Shown piece by piece: positions 1 through 7,534 of a stretch of 20,804 nt of DNA. The notes beneath the pieces were generated by a model. That model was not told the origin of the DNA. It searched no databases and saw only the letters and a list, made by a program, of their open reading frames with translations. Numbering within the stretch: the stretch's first letter is position 1; every line of letters starts with the position of its first letter. The position numbers were made by a program, and so were the translations under genes. The stretch lies in the NCBI GenBank assembly GCA_023436025.1, contig JAEZKX010000413.1, positions 1-20,804 of the forward strand, given 5' to 3'. This DNA comes from Pseudomonadota bacterium (GTDB taxonomy: Bacteria > Pseudomonadota > Gammaproteobacteria > Burkholderiales > Burkholderiaceae_C).

Positions 1-319
1 CCAGCAGGAAGCCGACGCCCTCGCAGGCGCGCAGCACCAGCAGCAGGTCCGGCGAGGTGGCGAAGCCGCCCGCCGCGCCGGCGACCGACAGGATGGCCAG
101 GCCCAGCACCATGGTGCGCCGCGGCCCGATCGCATCGGCGGCGGCCCCCATGGCCAACCCGAGCGCCATGCCGGCGAACTGCACCAGCGACAGCAGGAAG
201 CCCGCCTGCAGCAGCGTGACGCCGAGTGCGTCGCGCAGCACCGGCAGCGCGGGCGGCAGCTTGCCCACGTGCAATGCGGCACTGATGCCGCCCAGCACCA
301 CCACGCCGGCAGGACTCAC
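1..319 (-). CDS. MFS transporter, N-terminal part (3' end outside window)
   Basis: This is the first ~106 residues of a major facilitator superfamily permease of the inner membrane; the rest lies beyond base 1. The frame reads as alternating hydrophobic helices. Between the second and third helices is an MFS motif-A-like loop (GAAADAIGPRRTM, about residues 54-66), which marks the family. The substrate cannot be told from this part. I chose the GTG at 319 because a GGAG Shine-Dalgarno sits 6 nt upstream (329-326) and the helix-rich sequence begins right after it. The same frame stays open further upstream, but with no ATG near the dgt end, so a longer N-terminus is not fully excluded. It lies 55 nt after the dgt stop and is probably the last or near-last gene of the pilM-to-dgt transcription unit. 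Confidence 0.8.
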   Translation of the reverse strand, partial: MSPAGVVVLGGISAALHVGKLPPALPVLRDALGVTLLQAGFLLSLVQFAGMALGLAMGAAADAIGPRRTMVLGLAILSVAGAAGGFATSPDLLLVLRACEGVGFLL

Positions 320-378
320 GCGGCGCTCCAGCGAAGGGTCCGCCGCGAGGCGCGGCGGGCGCGGGTCCGCGGGCTCAT
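316..378 (-). other. 20-codon ORF bridging dgt and the MFS gene
   Basis: A tiny ORF starts with an ATG sharing ATGA with the dgt stop codon. It ends with a TGA sharing GTGA with the MFS start codon. The 20-residue product would be arginine-rich (7 Arg) and resembles no family I know. It has no clear ribosome site of its own. The likeliest roles are none (chance in GC-rich DNA) or a translational relay that brings ribosomes from dgt to the MFS start. Confidence 0.2.
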
Positions 379-1505
379 GGCGCCAGCAGGCGGCGCCCGG
401 TGAGGCGCTCGTGCTCGCGCAGGGCGTAGCGGTCGGTCATACCGGCGATGTAGTCGGCCACGGCCCGCGGCGTGTCGCTGCGAGCAGCGAAGCCGGCCTG
501 CAGCTCGGCGGGGGCGGCGCAGTAGCGCGCGAACAGCGCGCGCACCACTTCCTGCGCCTGCGTCGTGGTCTCCATCACGCGGGGATGGCGGTACAGGTTG
601 CGGAACAGGAAGCGCTTGAGCTGCGCCGCGGCCGCGCCCATCTCCGCGCTGAACGCCACCTGCGGCGGCAGTGCCCGCGCGGCATCCGCATCGGCCGGCG
701 CGCTCCTGGCCAGCGCGGCGCGGGTGGTGTCGATCGCGTCGTAGACCATGGCGCTGAGCATGCGCCGGATCGCCTCGTACAGCAGCCGCCGCCCCTGCAG
801 TTGCGGATGGTCGCGCAGCGTCTCCTCGCAGTGGCGGCCGAACAGCGGTACCTGCGCCACCTGCTCCAGCGTGATCAGGCCGGAACGCACGCCGTCGTCG
901 ATGTCGTGCGCGTTGTAGGCGATCTCGTCGGCCAGGTTGCACAGCTGCGCCTCCAGCGAAGGCTGCGTGCCATCCAGGAAGCGGCGGCCGACGCCACCGG
1001 GCTCGGCGCGCTCGAGCGCCTGCGCGTTGGCGCGCGAGCAGTGCTTGAGAATGCCCTCGCGCGTCTCGAAGCAGAGGTTGAGGCCGTCGAAATCGGGATA
1101 GCGCTCCTCGAGCTTGTCGACCACGCGCAGGCTCTGCAGGTTGTGCTCGAAGCCGCCATGGTCCGCCATGCAGGCATTGAGCGCATCCTGGCCCGCGTGG
1201 CCGAAGGGTGTGTGGCCCAGGTCGTGCGCGAGGGCGATGGCCTCGACCAGGTCCTCGTTCAGGCCGAGCGGCCGCGCGATCGAGCGGGCAAGCTGCGCCA
1301 CCTCGATGGAGTGCGTCAGCCGGGTGCGGAACAGGTCGCCTTCGTGGTTGAGGAAGACCTGCGTCTTGTAGACCAGGCGGCGGAACGCCGTGGAGTGCAC
1401 GATGCGGTCTCGGTCGCGCTGGAATTCGGTGCGCGTCGGCGCCGGCGCCTCGGGGTGGCGACGGCCGCGGCTGCGCCCCGGGTCGCAGGCATGGGCGGCC
1501 AGCAT
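375..1505 (-). CDS. dgt: Deoxyguanosinetriphosphate triphosphohydrolase-like protein (HD domain)
   Basis: The product (376 aa) is a cytoplasmic HD-superfamily dNTP triphosphohydrolase. The family cleaves dGTP and other dNTPs to the nucleoside and tripolyphosphate, controlling dNTP pools. The metal-binding HD signature is complete: H65 (in RLTHS), H94-D95 (in AHDLGHTPFGH) and D193 (in LADEIAYNAHDIDD). The conserved N-terminal FQRDRDRIVHSTAFRRLVYKTQVF block is at about 28-51. Length fits the short type-2 dgt proteins of proteobacteria rather than the ~500-aa E. coli Dgt. The start chosen is the ATG at 1505, 8 nt after the aroB stop, although the frame is open upstream inside aroB. Position after aroB is the usual Burkholderiales arrangement. 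The exact nucleotide preference cannot be read from the sequence. Confidence 0.92.
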   Translation of the reverse strand: MLAAHACDPGRSRGRRHPEAPAPTRTEFQRDRDRIVHSTAFRRLVYKTQVFLNHEGDLFRTRLTHSIEVAQLARSIARPLGLNEDLVEAIALAHDLGHTPFGHAGQDALNACMADHGGFEHNLQSLRVVDKLEERYPDFDGLNLCFETREGILKHCSRANAQALERAEPGGVGRRFLDGTQPSLEAQLCNLADEIAYNAHDIDDGVRSGLITLEQVAQVPLFGRHCEETLRDHPQLQGRRLLYEAIRRMLSAMVYDAIDTTRAALARSAPADADAARALPPQVAFSAEMGAAAAQLKRFLFRNLYRHPRVMETTTQAQEVVRALFARYCAAPAELQAGFAARSDTPRAVADYIAGMTDRYALREHERLTGRRLLAP

Positions 1506-1513
1506 GCGACGCT

Positions 1514-2617
1514 TCAGCGGGTGCAGTCCGCCAGCACCTGGCGCACCACCGCGTCGGGCGCGCCGCGCACGCCCGCGCGGCCCGGCGCCTCGAGCACCAC
1601 GAAGCGGATCTCGCCGGCCTCGGACTTCTTGTCGACGCGCATCAGCTCCAGGTAGCGCTCGGCGCCCAGCGTGGGGCCGACGGTGGGCAGGCCGGCGCGG
1701 GCGATCAGCGCGGTCACGCGGTCGGCGAAGGCAGCATCGACCAGCCCCAGGCGGCGCGACAGCTGCAGCGCCATCACCATGCCGCAGCCCACCGCCTCGC
1801 CGTGCAGCCATTCGCCGAAGCCCAGGCCCGCCTCGATGGCATGGCCGAAGGTGTGGCCGAAGTTGAGGATGGCGCGCAAGCCGGACTCGCGCTCGTCCTG
1901 GCCCACCACCGCGGCCTTGATCTCGCAGCTGCGGCGCACGGCGTGGGCGAGCGCCGCGGTGTCGCGCGCCAGCAGCGCATCGATGTTCGCCTCGATCCAG
2001 GCCAGGAAATCGAGGTCGGCGATGGGGCCGTACTTGATCACCTCCGCCAGGCCGGCGCTCAGCTCGCGCGCCGGCAGCGTGGCCAGCGTGTCGAGGTCGC
2101 ACACCACGCGCGCCGGCTGGTAGAAGGCGCCGATCATGTTCTTGCCCAGCGGGTGGTTGATGGCGGTCTTGCCGCCCACCGAGGAGTCCACCTGCGCCAG
2201 CAGGGTGGTGGGCACCTGCACGAACGGGACGCCACGCATGTAGCTGGCCGCGGCAAAACCGGTCATGTCGCCCACTACGCCTCCGCCGAGGGCGAACAGC
2301 ACGGTCTTGCGGTCGCAGCCGTGCTCCAGCAGCGCGTCGAAGATGCGGTTGAGCGTGCCCCACTCCTTGTGGGCCTCGCCATCGGGCAGCTGCACCTCGA
2401 ACACCTGGCGATAGCGGCCGGCCAGGCCGGCGCGCAGCGCCTCGGCATAGAGCGGCGCCACGGTGGTGTTGGAAACAACGAGGGCCGCGGCCGCCGCCGG
2501 CAGGCCGTCCCAGGTGCGCGGGTCGCGCAGCAGGCCGGTGCCGATGGCGATGTCGTAGCTGCGCTCGCCCAGCGCGATGGAGACGCGCTGGAGCGGCGCG
2601 GAAACAGTCGTTGGCAT
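1514..2617 (-). CDS. aroB: 3-dehydroquinate synthase
   Basis: The product (367 aa, normal family length) converts DAHP to 3-dehydroquinate, the second step of the shikimate pathway to aromatic amino acids. It needs NAD+ and a divalent metal and acts in the cytoplasm. The NAD-binding and catalytic core is intact: GGGVVGDMTGFAAA at 111-124, VPTTLLAQVDSSVGGK at 135-150 and the lysine/asparagine block INHPLGKN at 153-160. The predicted metal ligands are E192 (LAEVIKYG), H255 (NFGHTFGH) and H272 (WLHGEAV). The ATG at 2617 follows the aroK stop by 9 nt, with a weak GGCGGG-like ribosome site in between. It lies in the same direction as aroK, so the two shikimate enzymes are very probably co-transcribed. 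Confidence 0.97.
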   Translation of the reverse strand: MPTTVSAPLQRVSIALGERSYDIAIGTGLLRDPRTWDGLPAAAAALVVSNTTVAPLYAEALRAGLAGRYRQVFEVQLPDGEAHKEWGTLNRIFDALLEHGCDRKTVLFALGGGVVGDMTGFAAASYMRGVPFVQVPTTLLAQVDSSVGGKTAINHPLGKNMIGAFYQPARVVCDLDTLATLPARELSAGLAEVIKYGPIADLDFLAWIEANIDALLARDTAALAHAVRRSCEIKAAVVGQDERESGLRAILNFGHTFGHAIEAGLGFGEWLHGEAVGCGMVMALQLSRRLGLVDAAFADRVTALIARAGLPTVGPTLGAERYLELMRVDKKSEAGEIRFVVLEAPGRAGVRGAPDAVVRQVLADCTR

Positions 2618-2626
2618 CCCGCCAGT

Positions 2627-3154
2627 TTAAGGGCGCGCGGGCAGGACCCCGGCCAGCTCCAGCTGCATCACGATCATGTTGACCAGCGTGGGCACCGAAG
2701 GGCGGCCGGTCTCGATCTCGAAGTGGGCCGCGGCGCGGTAGAGCGGGTCGCGCTCGGCATGCATCGCGCGCAGCCGCGCCAGCGGGTCGTCCACCTGCAG
2801 CAGCGGCCGCTGGGTGTCGTGGCGCAGCCGCCGGTGCAGCTCCTCGGGCGAGGAGCGCAGGTAGATCACCTGGCCGTGCGCCCGCAGGGCCTGGCGGTTG
2901 GCCTCCCGCAGCATTGCGCCGCCGCCGGTGGCCAGCACGGCGTCGGGCCCGGCCGCCAGTTCGGCCAGCACCTCCTGCTCGACATCGCGGAACGCCGCCT
3001 CGCCTTCGCGCGCGAAATAGTCCCGGATCGCGCAGCCGAGGCGTGCCTCGATCACTTGGTCCGAATCAAAAAAAGGCAGCCGAAGCCGCCTTGCCAGTTG
3101 CCGCCCGACAGTGGATTTCCCACTGCCGGGCATGCCTACGAGACTGAAGATCAC
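2627..3154 (-). CDS. aroK: Shikimate kinase
   Basis: The product (175 aa from this start) is a cytoplasmic P-loop kinase that phosphorylates shikimate at the 3-hydroxyl using ATP. Visible features are the Walker A motif GMPGSGKS (residues 7-14), the substrate aspartates in FFDSD (28-32), the RDYF...FRDVE region with R56, and the GGG shikimate-binding turn at 77-79. The start is a judgement. The GTG at 3154 gives the usual N-terminus, with the first strand directly before the P-loop. An ATG at 3202 in the same frame would add 16 residues and overlap the upstream lipoprotein gene by 35 nt, with no ribosome site. The GTG has no strong Shine-Dalgarno either, but it overlaps the stop of a 5-codon ORF, suggesting coupled translation. 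Confidence 0.93.
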   Translation of the reverse strand: MIFSLVGMPGSGKSTVGRQLARRLRLPFFDSDQVIEARLGCAIRDYFAREGEAAFRDVEQEVLAELAAGPDAVLATGGGAMLREANRQALRAHGQVIYLRSSPEELHRRLRHDTQRPLLQVDDPLARLRAMHAERDPLYRAAAHFEIETGRPSVPTLVNMIVMQLELAGVLPARP

Positions 3155-3168
3155 TTCACGTGAGCCAT
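3151..3168 (-). other. Five-codon ORF linking the lipoprotein stop to the aroK GTG
   Basis: The stop of the Ig lipoprotein (TGA, 3170-3168) shares its last base with an ATG at 3168. That ATG opens ATG GCT CAC GTG AAG TGA, and this TGA (3153-3151) overlaps the aroK GTG as GTGA. This could pass terminating ribosomes on to aroK, which lacks a clear Shine-Dalgarno. It is equally possible that it is coincidence, or that aroK starts at 3202. Confidence 0.2.
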
Positions 3169-4844
3169 CAATTGGGATTCGTGCACGAGCTTGCCACGCC
3201 ATAGGGCGAGGTCAGGAACGACCCGTTCTTCTCGTCCCCCTCGATGAAGTTGGTCAGGTAGGTCTTGGTGTCCGTGCCCTCGGATCCAGCGACGTTCGTT
3301 GTCACCTTCACGGTGTACCACAACCACCACGCCACGTTCTGCGGGTACTCGACCTGGATCATCATGCGGCCGTTCGCGCCGGTGACATTGGAGCCGACGA
3401 AGGACAGGGAGACGTCGGCCTTGCGCGGATCGAGCTCGCCATCTCCATTCACGTCTTCGCCCACATCCAGCGCACCATTGCGGTTCAGGTCCTCGTTGTC
3501 GCAGGTAGCCGTCACGCCGGTCGGGGCGCCGCCAGGCGACGCCGGAGCGATAAAGGTACCCTTGCGATAGCTCACCAGATCGACGCTGGCCGAGACGGTG
3601 GCGTTCGGCACGGCATTGCCGGCCGCATCGACCACGGCCACGTCGAACGTCTTGATGTAGGTCAGGTTGGCGTTGCCCCGCTTGAGTTCGTTGTTGTCCC
3701 CCAGCGTGATCGACAGCGGCTGGCTGGCCACGGTCAGCGTCTTGACCTGCTGGTTGGGGCAGGCCCCGCCAGCCAGGTCGGCGTCGTTGAGCGCGTAGCA
3801 GGCGCGGATCGTCACGCCGTTGGTCGGGCTGGAGCGGGTGCCGGGGATGTAGTCCGCAATCGCCTCACCGTTGATGTCGCTGTAGACAATGGTGTCGCCG
3901 GTGCTCAGCTGCTCGCCCGCGCCCAGGGTCGGCGCGACCAGTTCGAAGCGCACCCGAACGTTCTGGATGGCGCCGTTGCCGGCGTTGAGGAACTTCGCGC
4001 GCAGGCCCGCACGGTTGGTGGTGCCGCCGGACGCGTTGGGCGCCACGGTGCTGGGAACGATGGCCAGGTCGGCCGAGCTGATCGGTCCCGTGGCGTTCGG
4101 AATGCCGCCGCCGCCGCCCGCGATCACCTGGAGGGTCCGCGTCGCCGTCACGCCAAGCGCCGAGGCGTTCACCGTGTAACTGCCGCCCGTGCTCGGAGCA
4201 GCTCCCAGGGTGGAGGACGCGTTGCCGCTCACATCCGTCGTCACCGTCCCGGTCAAGCCGAGGGATCCGCTCAGGGTCACGGGCACGTTGGGCACGCCCG
4301 CGCCATTGGCATCCGTCACCTTGAGGTCGATGCGGACCTGCTGTCCCGGCGCCGGCGTGGCCGGCAGCGGCGTCAGCGTCAGCGCGGCGCCGCCGACCGC
4401 GATGCTCGCGGTGTTGGTCAGGCTGCCGACGCGGATCGTGGCGGTGATGGTGCGGTTCGACTTGTTGGCGCCGATGGTGATGGCCCCCGCCTGCTGCCCG
4501 TTCGCAGCGGTCGTCGCGGATTCGGGCGTGTAGACGCCGGTATCGACCGATACGGTGACGGGCACATCCGCCACCGGATTGTTGTTCGCATCCAGCGCGG
4601 TCACCGTCAGCTTGGTCGAATCCCCGCCGGAGTTGTCGAGCGTCGGCTGCGACAACGTGAAGATGAAGCTGGTGACGGAGCCGGCCGGGTCCGGCGTGTC
4701 CGATCCGCCGCCGTTGCCCGGGCCGGTGCCGGGGCCAACGCCGGGGCCGTTGCCGCTCGAGCCGGAGCTGCCACCCCCGCCGCCGCAGGCAGCAAGGGCG
4801 CCGGCCATCAGCGCGACGCCCATCCATTTCAGATATCGATTCAT
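3168..4844 (-). CDS. Ig-like (Big_1/invasin-type) repeat lipoprotein with EF-hand-like loops
   Basis: A 558-aa predicted lipoprotein of unknown function. Residues 1-20 form a lipoprotein signal peptide ending in the lipobox LAAC (C20). A flexible Gly/Ser/Pro linker follows (21-53). About four beta-rich units come next, near 54-151, 152-242, 257-374 and 376-533. Three of them carry the bacterial Ig-like signature, for example VTALDANNNPVADVPVTVSV and LKVTDANGAGVPNVPVTLSG. The last unit contains a canonical 12-residue EF-hand loop (D452-E463) followed at once by a second DxNxDGxxD loop (464-472), so calcium binding is likely. Cysteines C349, C362, C448 and C554 could form disulfides. A strong AGGAGG precedes the ATG, 33 nt after the pilQ stop, so it is expressed with the pilus genes. 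A surface adhesin or pilus-associated role is inference; no catalytic motif is visible. Confidence 0.85.
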   Translation of the reverse strand: MNRYLKWMGVALMAGALAACGGGGGSSGSSGNGPGVGPGTGPGNGGGSDTPDPAGSVTSFIFTLSQPTLDNSGGDSTKLTVTALDANNNPVADVPVTVSVDTGVYTPESATTAANGQQAGAITIGANKSNRTITATIRVGSLTNTASIAVGGAALTLTPLPATPAPGQQVRIDLKVTDANGAGVPNVPVTLSGSLGLTGTVTTDVSGNASSTLGAAPSTGGSYTVNASALGVTATRTLQVIAGGGGGIPNATGPISSADLAIVPSTVAPNASGGTTNRAGLRAKFLNAGNGAIQNVRVRFELVAPTLGAGEQLSTGDTIVYSDINGEAIADYIPGTRSSPTNGVTIRACYALNDADLAGGACPNQQVKTLTVASQPLSITLGDNNELKRGNANLTYIKTFDVAVVDAAGNAVPNATVSASVDLVSYRKGTFIAPASPGGAPTGVTATCDNEDLNRNGALDVGEDVNGDGELDPRKADVSLSFVGSNVTGANGRMMIQVEYPQNVAWWLWYTVKVTTNVAGSEGTDTKTYLTNFIEGDEKNGSFLTSPYGVASSCTNPN

Positions 4845-4853
4845 CGAGCTGAT

Positions 4854-4859
4854 CCTCCT
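4854..4859 (-). promoter_or_regulatory. Strong Shine-Dalgarno of the Ig lipoprotein gene
   Basis: AGGAGG on the minus strand, 9 nt before the ATG at 4844. It is the best ribosome site in this operon, suggesting efficient, independent translation of the lipoprotein. Confidence 0.8.
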
Positions 4860-4877
4860 GTTATCTGCTACTTTGGA

Positions 4878-6995
4878 TTACCTTCCAGCGGACGGCCGCT
4901 CGGTGACCATCTTCGGCGTGATGAAGACAAGCATCTCCTGCTTGTTGCTCTGGCGGTTCTTGTTCTTGAACAAGTTGCCCGCGATCGGGATGTCACCCAG
5001 CACCGGGACGCGCGACTCGCCCTCGGTCTCGTTCAGCTCGAAGATGCCGCCGATCACGACCGTGCCGCCGTTCTCGACCAGCACCTGCGTGCGGATGTGC
5101 TTGGTGTTGATGGCGATGCCGGCCGCGGTGGTCTCGCCGCGGCTGTCCTTGGCGATGTCGAGGTCCAGGATGATGTTGCCCTCGGGCGTGATCTGCGGCG
5201 TGACTTCCAGCTTCAGCGTCGCGCGGCGGAAGGCCACCGAGGTCGCGCCGGAGGACGTGGCCTGCTGGTACGGGAACTCCGTGCCCTGCTCGATCAGCGC
5301 CTTGGTCTTGTCGGCCGTCACGATGCGCGGGCTGGACACCAGCTTGCCCTTGCCGTCGGCTTCCAGCGCCGAAAGCTCCAGGTTCAGGAAGCGGTTGGCC
5401 GAGGAGCTGAACAGCGAGATCGCGAACTTGGCGGGGTCGAAGCCGCCCACGCCGACGGCGGGCAGGTTGACGAAGTTGGTGTTGAGCGTGTCCAGCACGT
5501 TCTCGGCTTCCACCGTCTGCGAGGCCACCGCCTCGTAGCTGCCGCCGAAGGTCACGCGATTGCTGCCACCCACCGAGTAGCCGGTGTCGCCGCCGCGGAT
5601 GCCGCGCAGGTCGCTGCCGCCCAGGCGCACGCCCAGCGACTTGCCGAAGGTGTCGGAGGCTTCGACGATGCGCGCCTCGATCAGCACCTGGCGCACCGCG
5701 ATGTCGACGCGCGAGATCAGGTCCTGCACCTGCTGCAGCTTGGACGGCACGTCGGTGACGAACAACTGGTTGGTGCGGGGCTCGGCGATGGCGCTGCCGC
5801 GCGCGCTCAGGATGCGGGCGGTGCCGGAGCCAGTGAGCTGCACCGCGACATCGGCGGCGCGGCTGTAGTTCAGCACGAAGGCCTGCGTGCGCAGCGGCTC
5901 CAGGGTCTGGATCGCGGCCTGGGCTTCCAGCTCCAGCTTCTCCTTGGCGGCGATCTCGTCCTTGGGCGCGATCCACAGCACGTTGCCGCTGCGGCGCATG
6001 CCCAGGCCCTTGGCCTGCAGGATGATGTCCAGCGCCTGGTCCCACGGCACGTCCTTGAGCCGCAGGGTCACCGCGCCGGTGACCGAGTCGGACGTCACGA
6101 CGTTGAAGTTGGTGAAGTCGGCGATCACCTGCAGCAGGGAGCGGACCTCGATGTTCTGGAAGTTCAGCGAGAGCTTCTCGCCGCTGTAGCCGGGGCCTTG
6201 CGTCAGCTTGTTGGGGTCCGCGCGCTGGGTGCGGACTTCGACCACGAACTGGTTGTCGGACTGGTAGGCGCTGTGCTCCCAGGCGCCGCGCGGCTCGATC
6301 ACCACGCGCACGCGGTCACCCTGCTGGAAGGTGGTGACCGTCTGGATCGGCGTGCCGAAGTCGGTCACGTCCATGCGGCGGCGCAGGCCCTCCGGCAGCG
6401 TCGAACGCAGGAACTCCACCACCAGGCTCTGGCCCTGTTGCCGGATGTCGACGCCGACCTGGTTGCTCGGCAGGTCGACGATCACACGTCCGGAGCCGTC
6501 GGGGCCGCGGCGGAAATCGAGGTCCTTCAGCGGCTGGGTGTCGCGGTTGCGGCTCTCGGCGAAGGCCTGGGCCGCCGGCGCGGTGGCCGACTGGGCCACC
6601 GGGTCCAGCGTCACCAGCAGCGAGCGGCCTTCGATCGCCGTGCGGTAGTTGGTGGGCGCCTTCAGGTTCAGCACCAGGCGCGATCGGTCGGAGGCCTGCA
6701 CCACGTTCACCGAACGCAGGTTGCCCATGTTCAGTTCGACCGCGTTGCGGCCCAGTCCGTTGGTGGCGCCGGGCACGTCCAGCGCGATGCGCGCCGGCGC
6801 CTGGATGGCAAAGCCGGTGGGCACCGAGGTCAGCGGCTCGGAGAAATCGATGCGGATCACTTCCGCGCCACTGTGCATCTGGCCGGTGACGGCCTCCACG
6901 GCGGGTGCTGCATGCAGGGGGCCCGACCACGCGGCCAGCCACACGGCCGCCGCGGCGCACGCGGTGCGCCAGTTCCACTCGTTCTGTTTCCTCAT
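4878..6995 (-). CDS. pilQ: Type IV pilus secretin PilQ
   Basis: The product (705 aa) forms the multimeric outer-membrane channel through which the type IV pilus passes. A signal peptide spans about residues 1-29 (cut near LHA/AP). Two AMIN peptidoglycan-binding domains lie at about 32-130 and 155-256. The STN/N0 domain follows at about 276-345 (LSLNFQNIEVRSLLQVIADF), then a secretin_N (N1/KH) region at about 370-435. The secretin barrel domain runs from about 540 to 697, with the hallmark VPVLGDIPIAGNLFKNK at 663-679. The ATG at 6995 was chosen over an ATG 45 nt upstream because it overlaps the pilP stop as ATGA, has a GGAGA ribosome site about 8 nt upstream and begins a proper signal peptide. 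It works with PilP, whose gene is directly upstream. Confidence 0.96.
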   Translation of the reverse strand: MRKQNEWNWRTACAAAAVWLAAWSGPLHAAPAVEAVTGQMHSGAEVIRIDFSEPLTSVPTGFAIQAPARIALDVPGATNGLGRNAVELNMGNLRSVNVVQASDRSRLVLNLKAPTNYRTAIEGRSLLVTLDPVAQSATAPAAQAFAESRNRDTQPLKDLDFRRGPDGSGRVIVDLPSNQVGVDIRQQGQSLVVEFLRSTLPEGLRRRMDVTDFGTPIQTVTTFQQGDRVRVVIEPRGAWEHSAYQSDNQFVVEVRTQRADPNKLTQGPGYSGEKLSLNFQNIEVRSLLQVIADFTNFNVVTSDSVTGAVTLRLKDVPWDQALDIILQAKGLGMRRSGNVLWIAPKDEIAAKEKLELEAQAAIQTLEPLRTQAFVLNYSRAADVAVQLTGSGTARILSARGSAIAEPRTNQLFVTDVPSKLQQVQDLISRVDIAVRQVLIEARIVEASDTFGKSLGVRLGGSDLRGIRGGDTGYSVGGSNRVTFGGSYEAVASQTVEAENVLDTLNTNFVNLPAVGVGGFDPAKFAISLFSSSANRFLNLELSALEADGKGKLVSSPRIVTADKTKALIEQGTEFPYQQATSSGATSVAFRRATLKLEVTPQITPEGNIILDLDIAKDSRGETTAAGIAINTKHIRTQVLVENGGTVVIGGIFELNETEGESRVPVLGDIPIAGNLFKNKNRQSNKQEMLVFITPKMVTERPSAGR

Positions 6996-7534
6996 TTGGT
7001 CTTCTCCTGCAGTTGCAGCGTCGCGGTGCGCTCGATCCACTCGCCCGCGGCGTCCTGGACCAGCTCCCTCAGCACCAGTTCGGTCTCGCCCACCTTGGTG
7101 ATCTTTCCGTAGTTCTGACCCAGGTAATTCCCCGGCCGCACCTGGTAGAGCAGGTTGTCGACACGGACCAGGGCCACCGGCTGCCCGCTCTTCAGGAGGC
7201 TGCCGACCATGGTCATCGCGTCCAGCGGGAAGCTCTCCAGCGGCTCCTTGCGCCGGTTCAGCTCCGGCGCGACGAGCGCGGCCGAATTGCTGGTGCCCTG
7301 CTGCTGTTCGTTGCGCAGCGCCACCGTCAGCTTCTGGTTGCTGAACGGCTCCACCACGGACTGCTGCGTGTAGGCCTCGGGCGTGAAGGTCTTGGGTTCG
7401 GGGATGGGCTGCACGCGCGGCTTGGTCTGCGCGCGCTGTTCCTGCATCCAGCGGGTGATCTCGTCCTGGTCCGAATCGCCGCAGCCGCCCAGGGCGGCGA
7501 CGGCCAGTGCGGACGCCATCAACGCGTACTTCAT
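6992..7534 (-). CDS. pilP: Type IV pilus pilotin/alignment lipoprotein PilP
   Basis: The product (180 aa) is an inner-membrane lipoprotein that links the PilN-PilO complex to the periplasmic N0 domain of PilQ. The signal peptide ends in a lipobox LGGC with C18 as the acylated residue. The following D at position 20 (CGDSD) is one after the +2 Gly, so inner-membrane retention cannot be read off the +2 rule. An unstructured charged and Gln-rich segment (about 20-95) leads into the folded C-terminal domain, with the conserved GSLLKSGQPVALVRVDNLLYQVRPGNYLGQNYGKI block at about 110-144. Its stop overlaps the pilQ start by 4 nt and its start overlaps the pilO stop by 4 nt, showing tight translational coupling. 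Confidence 0.95.
   Translation of the reverse strand: MKYALMASALAVAALGGCGDSDQDEITRWMQEQRAQTKPRVQPIPEPKTFTPEAYTQQSVVEPFSNQKLTVALRNEQQQGTSNSAALVAPELNRRKEPLESFPLDAMTMVGSLLKSGQPVALVRVDNLLYQVRPGNYLGQNYGKITKVGETELVLRELVQDAAGEWIERTATLQLQEKTK

Noticed and set aside
375..2363. A 662-codon frame suggesting a fused aroB-dgt protein
   Set aside because: The upstream part is a shadow of aroB in another frame. The dgt homology begins at the ATG at 1505, directly after the aroB stop.
3111..7112. 1333-codon open frame on the plus strand, the longest ORF in the window
   Set aside because: It is antisense to the Ig lipoprotein, pilQ and part of pilP, all of which have clear family motifs. The translation is low-complexity Arg/Ala/Gly/His-rich sequence, as expected for a shadow frame in GC-rich coding DNA.
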